Of a stretch of 64,000 bases of DNA, positions 11,336 through 22,350 are shown piece after piece. Each line of letters opens with the position of its first letter. The first letter of the stretch is position 1. Source of the DNA: Taudactylus pleione (taxonomy: Eukaryota; Chordata; Amphibia; Anura; Myobatrachidae); NCBI GenBank assembly GCA_031769625.1, contig JAUIMM010000040.1, positions 11,472,501 to 11,536,500 of the forward strand. Reading direction: 5' to 3'. The notes beneath the pieces were generated by a model. It saw nothing but the letters and a program-made list of their open reading frames with translations. It did no database searches and was not told the origin of the DNA. The translations under genes were made by a program, and so were the position numbers.

Positions 11336-12524
11336 TATGATATCTCAATAATTTCACTGTGAATTAATTAACAGCCAAATAATTTTTTTAGGAGAAATTA
11401 ACTTGTCTGCAGTACTGACTATAGGTTAATATTGTTGTAATTGTCTGTTTCATTTGTGTATCTGTGTGTTGTATAAACTGAGGAACAGTATTTTACAAGT
11501 CAATGTATTTTATGGCTTATTTTTAGTAGTTATACAATAAATGTATTGCTACTATTGCATGTCATACAATGTCACATACAGAATAAAGTACAGTTATTAT
11601 ATGATGTTAGAGTTTTATACATGAAGAGTGACTGGTTGTTTTCAGTTTGATTTCAATCCCCATATTTGAATACATTGAGAATCAGTAACATTGAACATAT
11701 TTAAAAAGAATATAATGTTTCTAAAAGGAAAAAATGCCCTCAGTTTATATCCTAGTCCTAGTAACAATGTAGCATATTTCCACACTATCTTTGCCTAAGG
11801 TGCAGTTGGATTTCTGTGGAGTGAATGTGATAGCTGGATGGAGTAAAAGAAACTGAGAGTGGTTTGACAAATTGGTTAGTCAAATGGCAATCATGCCTTA
11901 CTGGTTTGCAGAAGAAATAATTATTCCATAGTTTATAATAAAATATATAAATTATAGTATAATACCATAAACCTTATACATGTCACACACTGACACAAAA
12001 TATATGAATGTATTTACATGTAGTTTTAATGTGACAAAGCGGACAGAAGTGAAATGTGCAGTGGAGTTACCTTGCTGTATGCCTTACACTGAAAAACAAA
12101 TACAGCACAGCTCCTTCAACTAATATGTATGACAAATGAGATAGATAGAAAATAATAGAGTACACTGTGAGCCGTAGCACTGATTTAAAGTTTATGCAAT
12201 ACAGGATTACATTGTCTGTTTAGGGAAGGTGGCTTTACAGTCATCTGACCTTTAAAATAATTAATTGGAACATTTAGATATCATCAAAGGATATAGTAAG
12301 AAGTTCTACAATTCCAATATTTACATTTTATGTTACTTTGTATCTCATTTTCCCTTATTATAGAATAGACAAACAAAAAATTAAACAATTGAAAATAACT
12401 ATGACAAAAAATAGAAGTGGATGTTGGCTAAATAATATGCCATATGAACCGCTAAAAGAAAAGTCTAAAAAAAAGGAGAGGTACATTGTAAAACAAAAAC
12501 AAATATTTCTATAGTAGATTACAT
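11336..12524. other. AT-rich stretch without recognisable gene
   Basis: I see no coding region, terminal repeat or RNA gene here. The last 100 bases may be degraded upstream sequence of the PLE that follows. Confidence 0.55.
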
Positions 12525-12839
12525 TGGTAAACTAAGGTGTGCAAAAATGAAAAAATACCACCTGGAAGACCAATTGTCTCAGGTATAGGTAGTCATTCTA
12601 AAAAAGCAAGCATTTTTGTGAATCAGCCCCTAAGGAAGTTTGTAACAACATTATCCTCCTACAAGAGGGATACTTTGGATGTTCTGACAAAATTGGAGAA
12701 TTTAATGGTTAATTCTGATACATTGCTGGCCATTTGTGATGTAGAGAGCTTGTATACCAGCATCAAACATTATGCTGGTATAGCAGCAATTGACTATTTC
12801 ACTAGAATGGATGTGAGAACGGAATTAAGCAACTTTTTG
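12525..12839 (+). pseudogene. Second PLE reverse transcriptase, N-terminal part (split by LINE)
   Basis: This plus-strand frame contains the PLE signature PPGRPIVSGIGS and the first catalytic motif CDVESLYTSIKH. It differs from the element at 1180-3381, so it is a different PLE family. The reading frame stays sensible up to the AACTTTTTG at 12831-12839 and then loses all PLE similarity. It resumes in phase at 17982, on the far side of a 5.1-kb LINE insertion. The upstream N-terminal half of the element is absent or unrecognisable. Confidence 0.85.
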
Positions 12840-13484
12840 TCATTTCTCCATATCCTTGGGTGACGGTGACCGCAGATTCAGGATTGAAATACTGCATACT
12901 GAGACCAGTGCACACGCGTATTTGTGTACTGCTCCCAGCATATTCTTGCTGCATTGTAATTGTATGTTTCTGCCTCATCTGTACTAGGTATTTGACTACT
13001 GCTTTGAACAATTAACTTAGAAGTAATGTTAAATTAAGTAGTTTATCACTACATACTATATGTGATATTTGTTTGTTTAAGGTAATTTATTGCTAGCAAT
13101 ATTAGTGGGAGTGTTGTGGGGGTAGTTAGTAATCAGTGGATTCACATGCCAGGCATCCTATGTAAGGTTCATTAGATGACTGGATAGTCTAGGCTGGTGT
13201 GCCCTATCTTAGAAGTGCCTGATGTATAAGTGCCAATTACATATGAAATCGATTGTTGGCATTATATCAGCATTAAAGAAGTGAAACAGATGGAAACCCA
13301 CCAATCTACAATCAAACAACTACCCAAACATTAATTGGACAAAGTGGGATGAACAATTGTGAGTTCACATTCTCCATACTACAAGATCCTGTGGACTACA
13401 TAACCAGTACTTTTATCACTGAACTCCCTGTCTGGTGGCTACATAAACCCATTGCCTCCCTTGCTACTATTGCTGCTGGCTCTG

Positions 13485-14031
13485 GTCCTGAGTCAGACCC
13501 GCTCGCGAGCACTGAGCGCTCGCAAGCGCGTCGATGGTGCCCTAGTGCGCATGCGCATGACGGAGGGAGCTCCGTCGTGCGCATGCGTGAGACCTGGGGA
13601 GCGACGGGGAAGCCGTCGCTCCAGGTCTCGCACCAAAGGGGGCGTGCTGTCAATGTTGATTGACAGCACGCCCCCTTTGGTTGGCGTGCCGGGGGCGTGG
13701 CTGCCAGATGGAGGCATTCCCATGGGAACGCCTACCGTCTGGGTCCGGCCCCACTGACATCACTAGTGATGTCAGTGGGAGTGATTTTGGCTCTGATAGC
13801 CAAAATCACTCCAGGGCTTGCGGCCACCGAGACCCTACCACAGGGTCTCGTCACAAGCCCAATGGTAGCGATGGTCTTGACCATCGTGACCATCATCATG
13901 GACACTCGCATAAGCTGTGGGTGGTAACCCACAGCTATGCGAGCGTCCAAGAGGCCGCTCCAAGTTTAGGTAGGAGGGCCCTGATTCAGAGCGAGCTCTC
14001 TGGTCAGAGCGTCCGGCTCTGATTCAGGCCC
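13485..14031. mobile_element. Multi-hairpin MITE, copy 1
   Basis: This 547-bp element is flanked by the 4-bp repeat TCTG (13481-13484 and 14032-14035). Its ends read GTCCTGAGTCAGA and, reversed, GGGCCTGAATCAGA. The interior is a chain of near-perfect palindromes, for example around 13553-13588 (GCGCATGCG), 13633-13680 (GGGGGCGTGCTGTCAA and its complement), 13750-13777, 13785-13812 and 13905-13945. The inverted homologue lies at 49348-49895. Apparent frames here are palindrome artefacts. Confidence 0.8.
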
Positions 14032-14219
14032 TCTGTGCTTTACATATAATCCTAATGCATACTTAGCTGTGTTAATGTCAGTTTACCTCTATGATAATGT
14101 ACTTTTACTTTAGCTCTTTTTCTAAGTCTTAAATCATCTAGCTCCAACCACTGTCTATTTTATTATTTAATTTCTGCTCCCACCAAATCTCCACTTTTAT
14201 TATACTCAATAATAAGCTT

Positions 14220-14740
14220 TTGTTTTACAGTCACACTTTTCCCACACTGTACTCTTACTTGCATTTCTGGAAATCTGCACTCTCTCTTACATTCTTTTTT
14301 CATTCCTACTTTCAACTTTTTCTTCCCCTATTCACATCATCCTTACCATTAACATGTTTTCTTCAACTCCCACCTTCACTCAGTGTCTACTTAATCTTTT
14401 GTTCTGCCCCTTGCTTCCACCTTTATCCTTTCCCCCTTGTCTCCTCCACTTCCTCTTCCCCTTATCTCCTCTCCTCTGTTTACATTCCTCCCCATATTCT
14501 ACAATTACTCCAATTTCATTCTCTTATACTCCACCGGGGTCCTTCTACCTCACTGCTAATCCCTCCTCCCACCCCCCTCTCCATGTCACTTCACCCCACA
14601 TCCATCCACATATCATTATGCTCCCTTCCTGCCAACCTTCTGCTGGCTCCCCTTCTAGCACTGGAGACCGCACCATCACTACACTCTATTCATCTTGGTC
14701 CCCCAATTTAATCTCACCTCCATGCCACAGCAACCCTGAT
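14220..14740 (+). pseudogene. LINE ORF1-like / 5' pyrimidine-rich region
   Basis: This is a C- and T-rich region with overlapping open frames rich in serine, proline and leucine. It precedes the LINE endonuclease and has a homologous counterpart on the minus strand at 58741-59073 in a second copy of the family, which supports it being a genuine part of the element. No zinc knuckle or other named motif is visible, so coding potential is uncertain. Confidence 0.4.
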
Positions 14741-15690
14741 AATCTCATTCAAATCTCTACAACAAACTTTGTCTCTCTATCCTGTGCCCTCTGGAATGCC
14801 AGGTCAGTCTGTAATAAACTGGTCCCAACCCATGACTTTTTCATCTCCAACTCATTGAATCTCCTAGCCATTACTGAAACCTGGATTTTACCATCTGACA
14901 CCACTTCTTCTGCAGCTCTCTCCTCTGGGGGCCTCAACTTTTCCCACACCCCACAACCTGGGGGTCACCATGGTGATGGTGTTGAGGTCCTCCTATCCCC
15001 TGGTTACCCATACCAACCCATTCCCTCTGAACCATCCCTTACATTCTCTACATTTGAAGTCCATGCTTTATGCCTCTTCCACCCAGTACACCTAGCTGGC
15101 ATTTACCATCCCTCTGGCCCTCCCTCCATGTTCCTTGACAACTTTGCTTCCTGGCTCCCTCACTCTCTCCTCAGACCTTCCATCCATTATCCTAGGCGAC
15201 TTCAATATTCCATTTGATATCCCCACAGAATCCTCTGCCTCCACACTCCTCACCCTCACATCTTCACTTGGTCTCTCCCAATGGACCTCCTCACCCTCCC
15301 ATGTGAGTGGCCATTTGCTTGATCTGGTCTTCACTCACCGATGTGATATTTCTGATCACTCCAATTCCCCTTTCCCACTTTCTGACCATCACCTTCTCTC
15401 TTTTAATCTGTCCCTCTCTCCTTCCCCTCCTCTACCTCCAAAAGCCACCATCACTAAGCGTAACATTGGCGCTATCAACACAGTCTCCTTTTCTTCCCTG
15501 CTTGACTCACTTCTTTCCCCTATCCTCTCTCTCTCTCCTGCCCTGACCAAGCCACTTCCCTATACAACCACTCTCCCTTACTTCTGCTCTGTACTCTGTT
15601 GCTTCGGCAATCACTACTCACACTTGCAGATCTACTCCTGAACCCTAGCATTCCAAATGCACCAGATACCTGCAAAAGTGTTCACAAACC
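14741..15690 (+). pseudogene. LINE ORF2 endonuclease domain
   Basis: This is an apurinic endonuclease-type domain of an L2-like LINE. In the frame open to 15217, LWNARSVCNKL, the ITETWI motif and SGGLNFSHTP follow one another. After a frameshift near 15190 the domain continues as IILGDFNIPFD, LLDLVFT and LSDHHLL, the last being the SDH motif. The catalytic motifs remain recognisable, but the frameshift makes the gene non-functional. The RT domain follows directly. Confidence 0.8.
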
Positions 15691-17270
15691 GCTGAGCGAC
15701 AGTGGAGAAGATCACACTCTAAGGCAGATTTTCTCCATTTCAAATTTATGCTCTCATCCTATAGTGCTGCACTCTCTCTCTCTAATCAGTCATATTTCAA
15801 GATCCTCATCTCCTCTCAGTCCTCTAATCCCCAGCATCTCATCACCACTTTTAACTCCCTCCTTCATCCACCCCCTCCTCGTCTCCCCTCCTTGCTCTCT
15901 GCCCTTAACTTTGCTACCTACTTCACATCTAAAATTGATTCCATATGTCAGGACATCATTTCCAACCAGTCCCCCAGCTCTCCACCTCCTCCTTTCCCAG
16001 ATCACCCCTCCCAGTCAACTTTACCAATGCTAACATCCTTCTCCCCTGTATCTGGAGAGGAAGTCATGGCTCTCATCCAGTCCTCCCCCCTTCCACCTCC
16101 CCCCTTGATTCTATCCCCTCCCGCCTCCTCCCCTTCCTCTCTCTCTCTGCCAGCTCCCATCTTGCCCACCTTATTAACCTCTCCCTCTCATCAGGCACTG
16201 TTCCTTCTGCATTCAAGCATGCCCTTGTCTTCCCCATTCTTAAAAAACCCACCCTTGATCCTAACTTTCTTTTTAACTACCGTCCCATCTCTCTCCTCCC
16301 TTTTGCCTCCAAACTCCTTCAGTGGATTGTCTACAAATGCCTTACCACTTTTCTTTCCTCCCACTCCCTCCTTGACCCTTTTCAGTCTGGCTTCCGTTCT
16401 CTCCACTCCACTGAAACTGCCCTCATGAAAGTCAGCAACGACAACCTTGCTGCCAAATCCAAGTGCCAGTACTCTCTTCTCATTCTCCTTGATCTCTCTG
16501 CTGCTTTTGACACTGTGGACCACCCTCTCCTGCTGCATATCCTTCACTCCCTTGGTCTTTATGACACTGCCCTCTCCTGGCTGTTGTCCTACCTCCCTTA
16601 CCAATCTTTCTCAGTTTCCTCTCATGACTCCTCTTCCCCCCCACAGTCTCATACAATAGGTGTTCCCAAGGTTCTGTTCTTGGACCTCTCCCATTCTCCC
16701 TCTATACTTCCTGTATAGGTAAACTCATCAGCTCTTTTGGCCTCCATTATCATCTCTATGCTGATGATACTCAAATCTACCTTTCCTCCCCTGATCTCTC
16801 CCCCTCTCTTCTTACTTGTATCTCCAACTGTCTCTCTGCTATCCCTTCTTGGATGTCCCAGTGATTTCTTAAACTTAATATGTCTAAGACAGAGCTGATC
16901 GTCTTCCCACCCTCCCACATAACCTCACTTCCCACTATTTCTTTATCAATTGATGGAATAACTATCTCATCTAGTCTCAAGGTGCGCTGTCTTAGAGTTA
17001 TCCTGGACTCATCCCTCTCCTTCAAACCACATATCCAGAACCTCTCACAGTCCTATCATTTCCATCTCAAAAATATTTATAAGATCAGACCCTATCTTAC
17101 CCAGGATGCTACAAAAACCCTCATACACTCACTGGTCATCTCTAGTTTGGACTACTGTAACCTACTCCTATCTGGCCTCCCCAAATCCCATCTCTCTTCT
17201 CTCCAGTCTATCCTTAATGCTGCTGCACGGCTTATCTTCCTCTCCAAGTGCTCTACATATGCCTAACCTC
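15691..17270 (+). pseudogene. LINE ORF2 reverse transcriptase domain
   Basis: This is the RT of the same L2-like LINE, scattered over several frames. Visible landmarks are [13 protein letters not shown] and [10 protein letters not shown] near 16200-16300, [15 protein letters not shown] near 16380, the first catalytic block [15 protein letters not shown] near 16490, a degraded [10 protein letters not shown] in place of the usual PQGSVLGP near 16660, [11 protein letters not shown] near 16760, and the thumb segment SLDYCNLLLSGLP near 17150-17180. At least three frameshifts and a TGA near 16862 break it. Confidence 0.85.
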
Positions 17271-17950
17271 TCCTACAAGCCCTCCACTGGCTCCCCTTCC
17301 CTTTTAGAACCCAATTTAAGGTTTGCACGCTCGCTTACAAAGCCCTCACCCAATCTTCCCCCATATACATCTCTGATCTCATCTCCCTTCACTCTCTTCT
17401 CTGCTCTCTTCATTCAACTAATGCACACCACCTTTCATGCCAGCTGATTACTTCCTCCCACTCCTGCCTCCAAGATTTTGCCCACATTGCTCCCCTCCTC
17501 TGGAACTCTCTCCCACTCCCCATCAGACTCTCCACCTCTTTGCAATCCTTCAAATGGGCTCTCAAGACCCACTACTTCATCAAAGCCTTCCAGCTATCAT
17601 TCTAATTCCCTGATACATGCTCCTTCCTCCCCTTCTACCCCATCTGTGTCTCCCTTGTTTGTCTTCCCCTCCCTTTTAGAATGTAAGCTCTTACAAGCAG
17701 GGCCCTATACCCTCTTGTGCTTCTCCCTACTTAGTTTCATCTACTTCTTACTCACCACTAGGGCACCTAACACTTGGTTGCTTATGCTCTGTTGCTTATC
17801 TGGGTGCTATAGTTGCTAATTTAGCAATATGTATTATCCATGTCCTGGTCCTGTATTGTATTGTATTGTTCTGTAAGTCACTTGTCTACAACTTGTTTAT
17901 GTACTTTGTAAAGCGCTGCAGAACATTTGTGGTGCCATATAAATAAATGT

Positions 17951-17972
<22 letters not shown>
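17271..17972 (+). repeat. LINE ORF2 C-terminal remnant and 3' end with (TAA)n tail
   Basis: After the last readable RT thumb sequence, frames continue to about 17600 with the LINE C-terminal pattern (ALHWLP-like and FKWALKTHYF). A non-coding tail with GTAAAGCGCT follows, then the closing (TAA)n. The closely similar 3' end of another copy lies at 58022-58490 on the minus strand. Such tails are the recognition site for the element's own RT. Confidence 0.7.
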
Positions 17973-17981
<9 letters not shown>

Positions 17982-17983
<2 letters not shown>

Positions 17984-18790
17984 GTCACACCTTAAATTTG
18001 TGTTAATTAAAAACCACTTTGTTTGCCAGGATAAGTTCTACCTCCAGGTAAGAGGCACTGCAATGGTGACCATGTGTGCCCCCACCTACACAAACCTCTA
18101 CCTGGGGTGGCTGGAGCAGGAGTGGATGTTTTTTTGATACCAACGAGAAGTATACAGAGCACATTTTATTATGGATCTGTTACATAAATGATATTCTTAT
18201 TCTATGGGAAGGAGAACAAGATTTCCTAGAAGAATTTATCATGAAACTAACTGTAAATAACCTGAATCTAAAACACACTCTCGATATCAACCAAACCCAC
18301 ATACATTTCTTGGACATTACCATCATAATAGGGCAAGATGGTTCTCTGATTATGGTTTTATAACGTAAAAATACTGTGACCAAAAGTATACTTCAAGTTC
18401 TCATCTACCGGCAACAATTAGGGGTGTACCGAAAGGAGAGCTCTCATGGATCAAGAGGAGCTGCTCAGACCCCAACACTTTTAAGGAGAAAGAAGAACAA
18501 CTGGGTAAAAGACTCTCAAAGAGAGGATATAGTAAAAAACTTTTCAAAAGAACTATTCAAGAGACCAACTATAGAACAAGAACATCTCTTCTTACTCCTA
18601 AAATATCTGAGAATAATGGAATAGATGATAACATCACATTTATTGGTACTTTTTGTAAGGACTGGTGTCACATTAGGAATATTCTTCAGAAACATTGGGA
18701 GGTTTTGTTGCCAGACAAAGATCTATATCGCATCCTACCTAAATAGGTACAAGTCATGGGAGGTGCTACCTGTGGAGACTATTGTTGCAA
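17982..18790 (+). pseudogene. Second PLE reverse transcriptase, C-terminal part
   Basis: PLE similarity resumes directly after the LINE's target-site duplication and in the same phase as 12525-12839. The readable landmarks are FYLQVRGTAMVTMCAPTYTN (17-19 residues around the GTAMG-type motif), a degraded YIDDI-type motif reading as YINDILILWEG near 18180-18210, and HTLDINQTHIHFLDITI near 18280-18330. Further along come RNILQKHWEVLLPDKD near 18680-18720. Several frameshifts and stops are present. No GIY-YIG endonuclease follows; the sequence enters a fold-back repeat instead. Confidence 0.8.
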
Positions 18791-19455
18791 ACATACAAAA
18801 AAGATTTACAGATGCACAACTCCAACATTACTCATTATATATAATATATTTTGCAATAGCATTTTGCAAATAATAAAAGAGGTTTTGGCATAATCATGGC
18901 CATGGTTATGGGCCTACCCACCGCACCCAAGTAACCTCTGAGGGTAGGTCCCTAACATACTGGGGTTGAAATCCAGAGCACAGGACACCCCCAAACCAGC
19001 CCAGGATTGCTTTGGTTGGCCTGCTTCAGGGCATCACATTATATACACATTTTTCTTTTCTTTCACTTTTAGCACTTCCATTGTTTGTTTAATATATATG
19101 TATTATTTTCACATCTTTATTTCTCACCTCCCTAAATGCAGCAGCAGCAGCAGCTGCTCTTATCTATCCTACACCTTTTTACACTTCACCTTTCCTTATT
19201 GGAGCGATGCCCTGGGGTGGCTCAGCTGGGTTGGTTTGGGGGTGTCCTGCGCTCTGGATTTCAACCCCAGTATGTTAGGGACCTACCCTCAGAGGTTACC
19301 TGGGTGCGGTGGGTAGGCCCATAACCATGGCCATGATTATGCCAAAACCTCTTTTATTATTTGCAAAATGCTATTGCAAAATGTATTATATATAATGAGT
19401 AATGTTGGAGTTGTGCATCTGTAAATCTTTTTTGTATGTTTGCAATAACAATATT
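18776..19455. repeat. Fold-back inverted repeat at the PLE 3' side
   Basis: The arm 18776-19040 is the reverse complement of 19205-19455, with shared blocks such as AACCTCTGAGGGTAGGTCCC / GGGACCTACCCTCAGAGGTT and the CATGGCCATGGTTATG region. The spacer is about 165 bp. The left arm begins within degraded PLE sequence, so the structure may be a PLE terminal repeat and its inverted partner, as at the left end of the window. No hammerhead core is visible in it. Confidence 0.7.
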
Positions 19456-19851
19456 TGCCAGGAAACTCCCCAGACCTTAATCCCATTGAGAACTAGTGTC
19501 AATCCTCAAGAGGCGTGTGGACAAACAAAAACCCACAAATTCTGACAAACTCCAAGTATTGATTAGGCAAGAATGGACAGCCATCAGTCAGTATGTGGCC
19601 CAGATGTTGATTGATAGCATGCCATGGTAAATTGCAGAGGTCTTATAAAAGAAGGGTCAACACTGCAAATATTGACTCTTTGCATAAACTTAATGTAATT
19701 GTAAACAAAATCCTTTGACACTTATGAAATGCTTGTAATTTTACTTCAGTATACCATAGTAACATCTGACGAAAAGGTCTAAAAACACTGAAGCCGCAAA
19801 CTTTGTGAAAACCAATACTTGTGTCACTCTCAAAACTTTTGGCCATGGCTG
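19450..19851 (+). mobile_element. 3' end of a Tc1/mariner element
   Basis: The 5' part encodes SPDLNPIEN at the DDE transposase's last catalytic region, followed in broken frames by residues typical of the Tc1 C-terminus (an Ile-Ser-Gln-Tyr-Val-Ala-Gln-Met-Leu stretch and SMPW). The element ends in the inverted terminal sequence ...CTTTTGGCCATGGCTG next to a TA at 19852, the usual Tc1 target dinucleotide. The 5' end and most of the transposase are missing. Confidence 0.75.
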
Positions 19852-22084
19852 TACAGCTATATACAAAAACATATTATCAATTTTGGGTGGTAATTTAAAA
19901 TCTGAAAGTACTGCAAAGACAATATATAGTTCTCTTTGAATAATAATAACTAGCTGATCTTACACCAATAACTAAAATATAATGAACAGGAATTGTAGAA
20001 TATATAATAGAATAGTGATGTTTTACAAATAAATGTTTACACTGTGTGCCATTGAACACTTTTTTTTTATTTGCAGCATTACTACTTGAGTAACAAATAA
20101 TAATTTTAACCTGTTTTTTGATTTTTTTTTTACTAAAAATACTGTTTTAATAGTTGCATGATAAAAATTAGATCTTAATGAAAGAATGGTGATAGTCACC
20201 AATATGAGCATTAAAATGCTATTGTCAAAAATTTCAAATTCTTGGTTAGAAAAACTCTCATCTAAAACTACAATGACATTTTAGCACACACACAGTATCT
20301 GACACATGAAAATCTGAACATACTGTACAGTACATAGCAGCACTACAAGATAAATGCCCAATGAATTTAAAACCTTCAAATTGTAATACATAGGTTATTT
20401 TATCCACCAATCAGGACTAATAATGTGTTCTTACATACTTGGCAGCCACAATTGTTTTACTCAATTAAGTAGTGGATCTACGTATAAGCAAATTATTTTG
20501 CTGTATCCTCTCAGCACTGAAAGCTTATTGACAGTGCCTTAATACCCAAGGACTGATTAAGAGAGAAGGCACATGTGCCAACTCCACGAGGGTCCCCATC
20601 TCTCTGCAGCTGCCTACTGGGCATGTGCAGGTCTCTCATAACATCCTGGACCATGCACAAATCCTGCGCATGCAGAATTCTCCAGGAAGATGCCGGTGGA
20701 CCATATTCCTGATCATTTGTGCCGATGCTGCATTGCTCATGCAGGACTTCAAATAATTAAGTATTATACTTGGGTGCAGGGTGTCTGGTGTGGGCCCTCC
20801 TGGACCCAGGGGTCTGTGTGTACTGCATACCCTGGGCTCATTATAAATGTTAATACCATTTTGATAAAAAGTATCAATCTCTGATCTTCCAAAAAAAAAA
20901 GTCCTCCAGATCAAAGCACTAATAGTATATGTCAATTAAACTATGATTGTAAAAGATTATGTGTTATAATCAGCTGCTGGTACAGTCACTGTGATTTCCA
21001 TATGGATGATCAGTGGACTGTTTCTGGTGAGTATATTATAGGTTACCAGTTGATCAGTTAATTTACCTGCACAAGATCTCCTGGTCGCTAGTCTTTAGAT
21101 CGCTTTACAGAAAATATGCGCATAGTCCTGTATAAACACTGTAAATTTAGAGACATCAATCCAAAGTATTACTGCAGAAGTGCAACTACAAATATAAAAT
21201 CCCTTTTCCCCTTTTAAATACACACACCCTTCACTCTTTGAGAGCCTTTTAAATGACTTGGCCTATAACACAACATCTTGTTATTTACATGTTAGTGCAC
21301 ACCTCCACTTGCTAGTATGGCGTGCAAATGCACTAAAGAATTGTTTGCGGAAACTGCTTGGCTTTAGAGGTGTCCACCCTACTATTGTATGAAAATTCAA
21401 AATATATGTCCGGAGCACTAACCTATAACATAAAGTAATGTCTGTAGGCAAATAGCAATATTTAGGGAAAAACACACATACAGCAGAAGTTAAGATGTGC
21501 TCTCAATGAGATTTATTGACTGATAATATGCACATTCAGTAAGTACAATGTGGATGAACTATCAAAAATGAATAGAAAATTGGATTGTGACAGTAGTAGG
21601 TGATGCATACACTTGCCTATGGCAGAGTGTAGCCCTGGGGATATAATAAACCTGTCTGGAAAGTGTGACACTGTGTAATTATATACACATAGCAGTAGAC
21701 TAATACAAAGTACAGAAAGTAGGGATGGACTGGGACTGCACAGACAAGACCAAGGACTAGGGCAGAGGAAGAAGGAGGGGTCAAAGAGAGAAAGGGCTAA
21801 CCTATGACAGTGGGAAAGAGGAAGGCAGAGACCGAAACTAGGATTTTTGTCACCTGAGGCAAGGTAGTAATTCGGCACCCCCCAGCGCAGAGTGTGAGTT
21901 GAGGGAGCTCCAGCTTTGGGGCCCGTGAGGGGTGCCAGGGGGTATTTTACCCCTTAGTCTGGCCTGGGGCTATTGCGTGTGCTGTGTGTGTATGTGTATA
22001 AGGCTTTCTGTATTGCAGACTATTATAGCCACTATAATAAATCAGTCTCTGTGTTACTATAGACACAGTGGCAGACTGTACTAG
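19852..22084. other. No recognisable gene
   Basis: AT-rich sequence with short unsupported frames. A small inverted pairing near 21000-21200 and a purine-rich stretch at 21720-21800 are the only features of note. Confidence 0.55.
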
Positions 22085-22350
22085 AGACCAGCTAATTACA
22101 CCATGCAGCCATGGTACATCCAGTCCCAGCACTGGTTTAACTATCCTTATCATTGCACACTCAGCCCCAGCCATGGTACACTCAACCCCAGCCATGGCAA
22201 AACTATCCCAATCATGGCACAATCAGCCTCAGCCATGGCACATCAAGCCCCAGCATTGGCACAACTATCCCAATCATGGCACACTCAGCCCCAGATTAAC
22301 ACACTTAGCCCCAGAACTGGCACAACTACCCCAGCCATTACACACTCAGA
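22085..22350 (+). repeat. Degenerate minisatellite, about 21-bp unit
   Basis: Roughly a dozen imperfect units of the form CAGCCCCAGCCATGGCACA(AT) stand in tandem. They create two overlapping plus-strand frames (22068-22427 and 22103-22465) whose repetitive translation reflects the array rather than a gene. Confidence 0.75.

Larger units (their letters stand above)
12840..17972 (+). mobile_element. L2-like (CR1-superfamily) LINE inserted in a PLE
   Basis: The insert is bounded by the 9-bp direct repeat AACTTTTTG at 12831-12839 and 17973-17981, a target-site duplication of LINE type. It ends in a (TAA)n tail, preceded by a GTAAAGCGCT...ATATAAATAAA 3' end characteristic of CR1/L2-type elements. 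It includes about 650 bp of 5' sequence with no recognisable content, a MITE (13485-14031), a C-rich ORF1-like region (14220-14740), the endonuclease and the RT. Without the MITE it is about 4.6 kb, close to full length. Many frameshifts show it is dead. Confidence 0.8.

Noticed and set aside
13396..13950. Several overlapping frames on both strands with similar translations
   Set aside because: They are products of the palindromes in the multi-hairpin MITE; sense and antisense read alike because the DNA is self-complementary.
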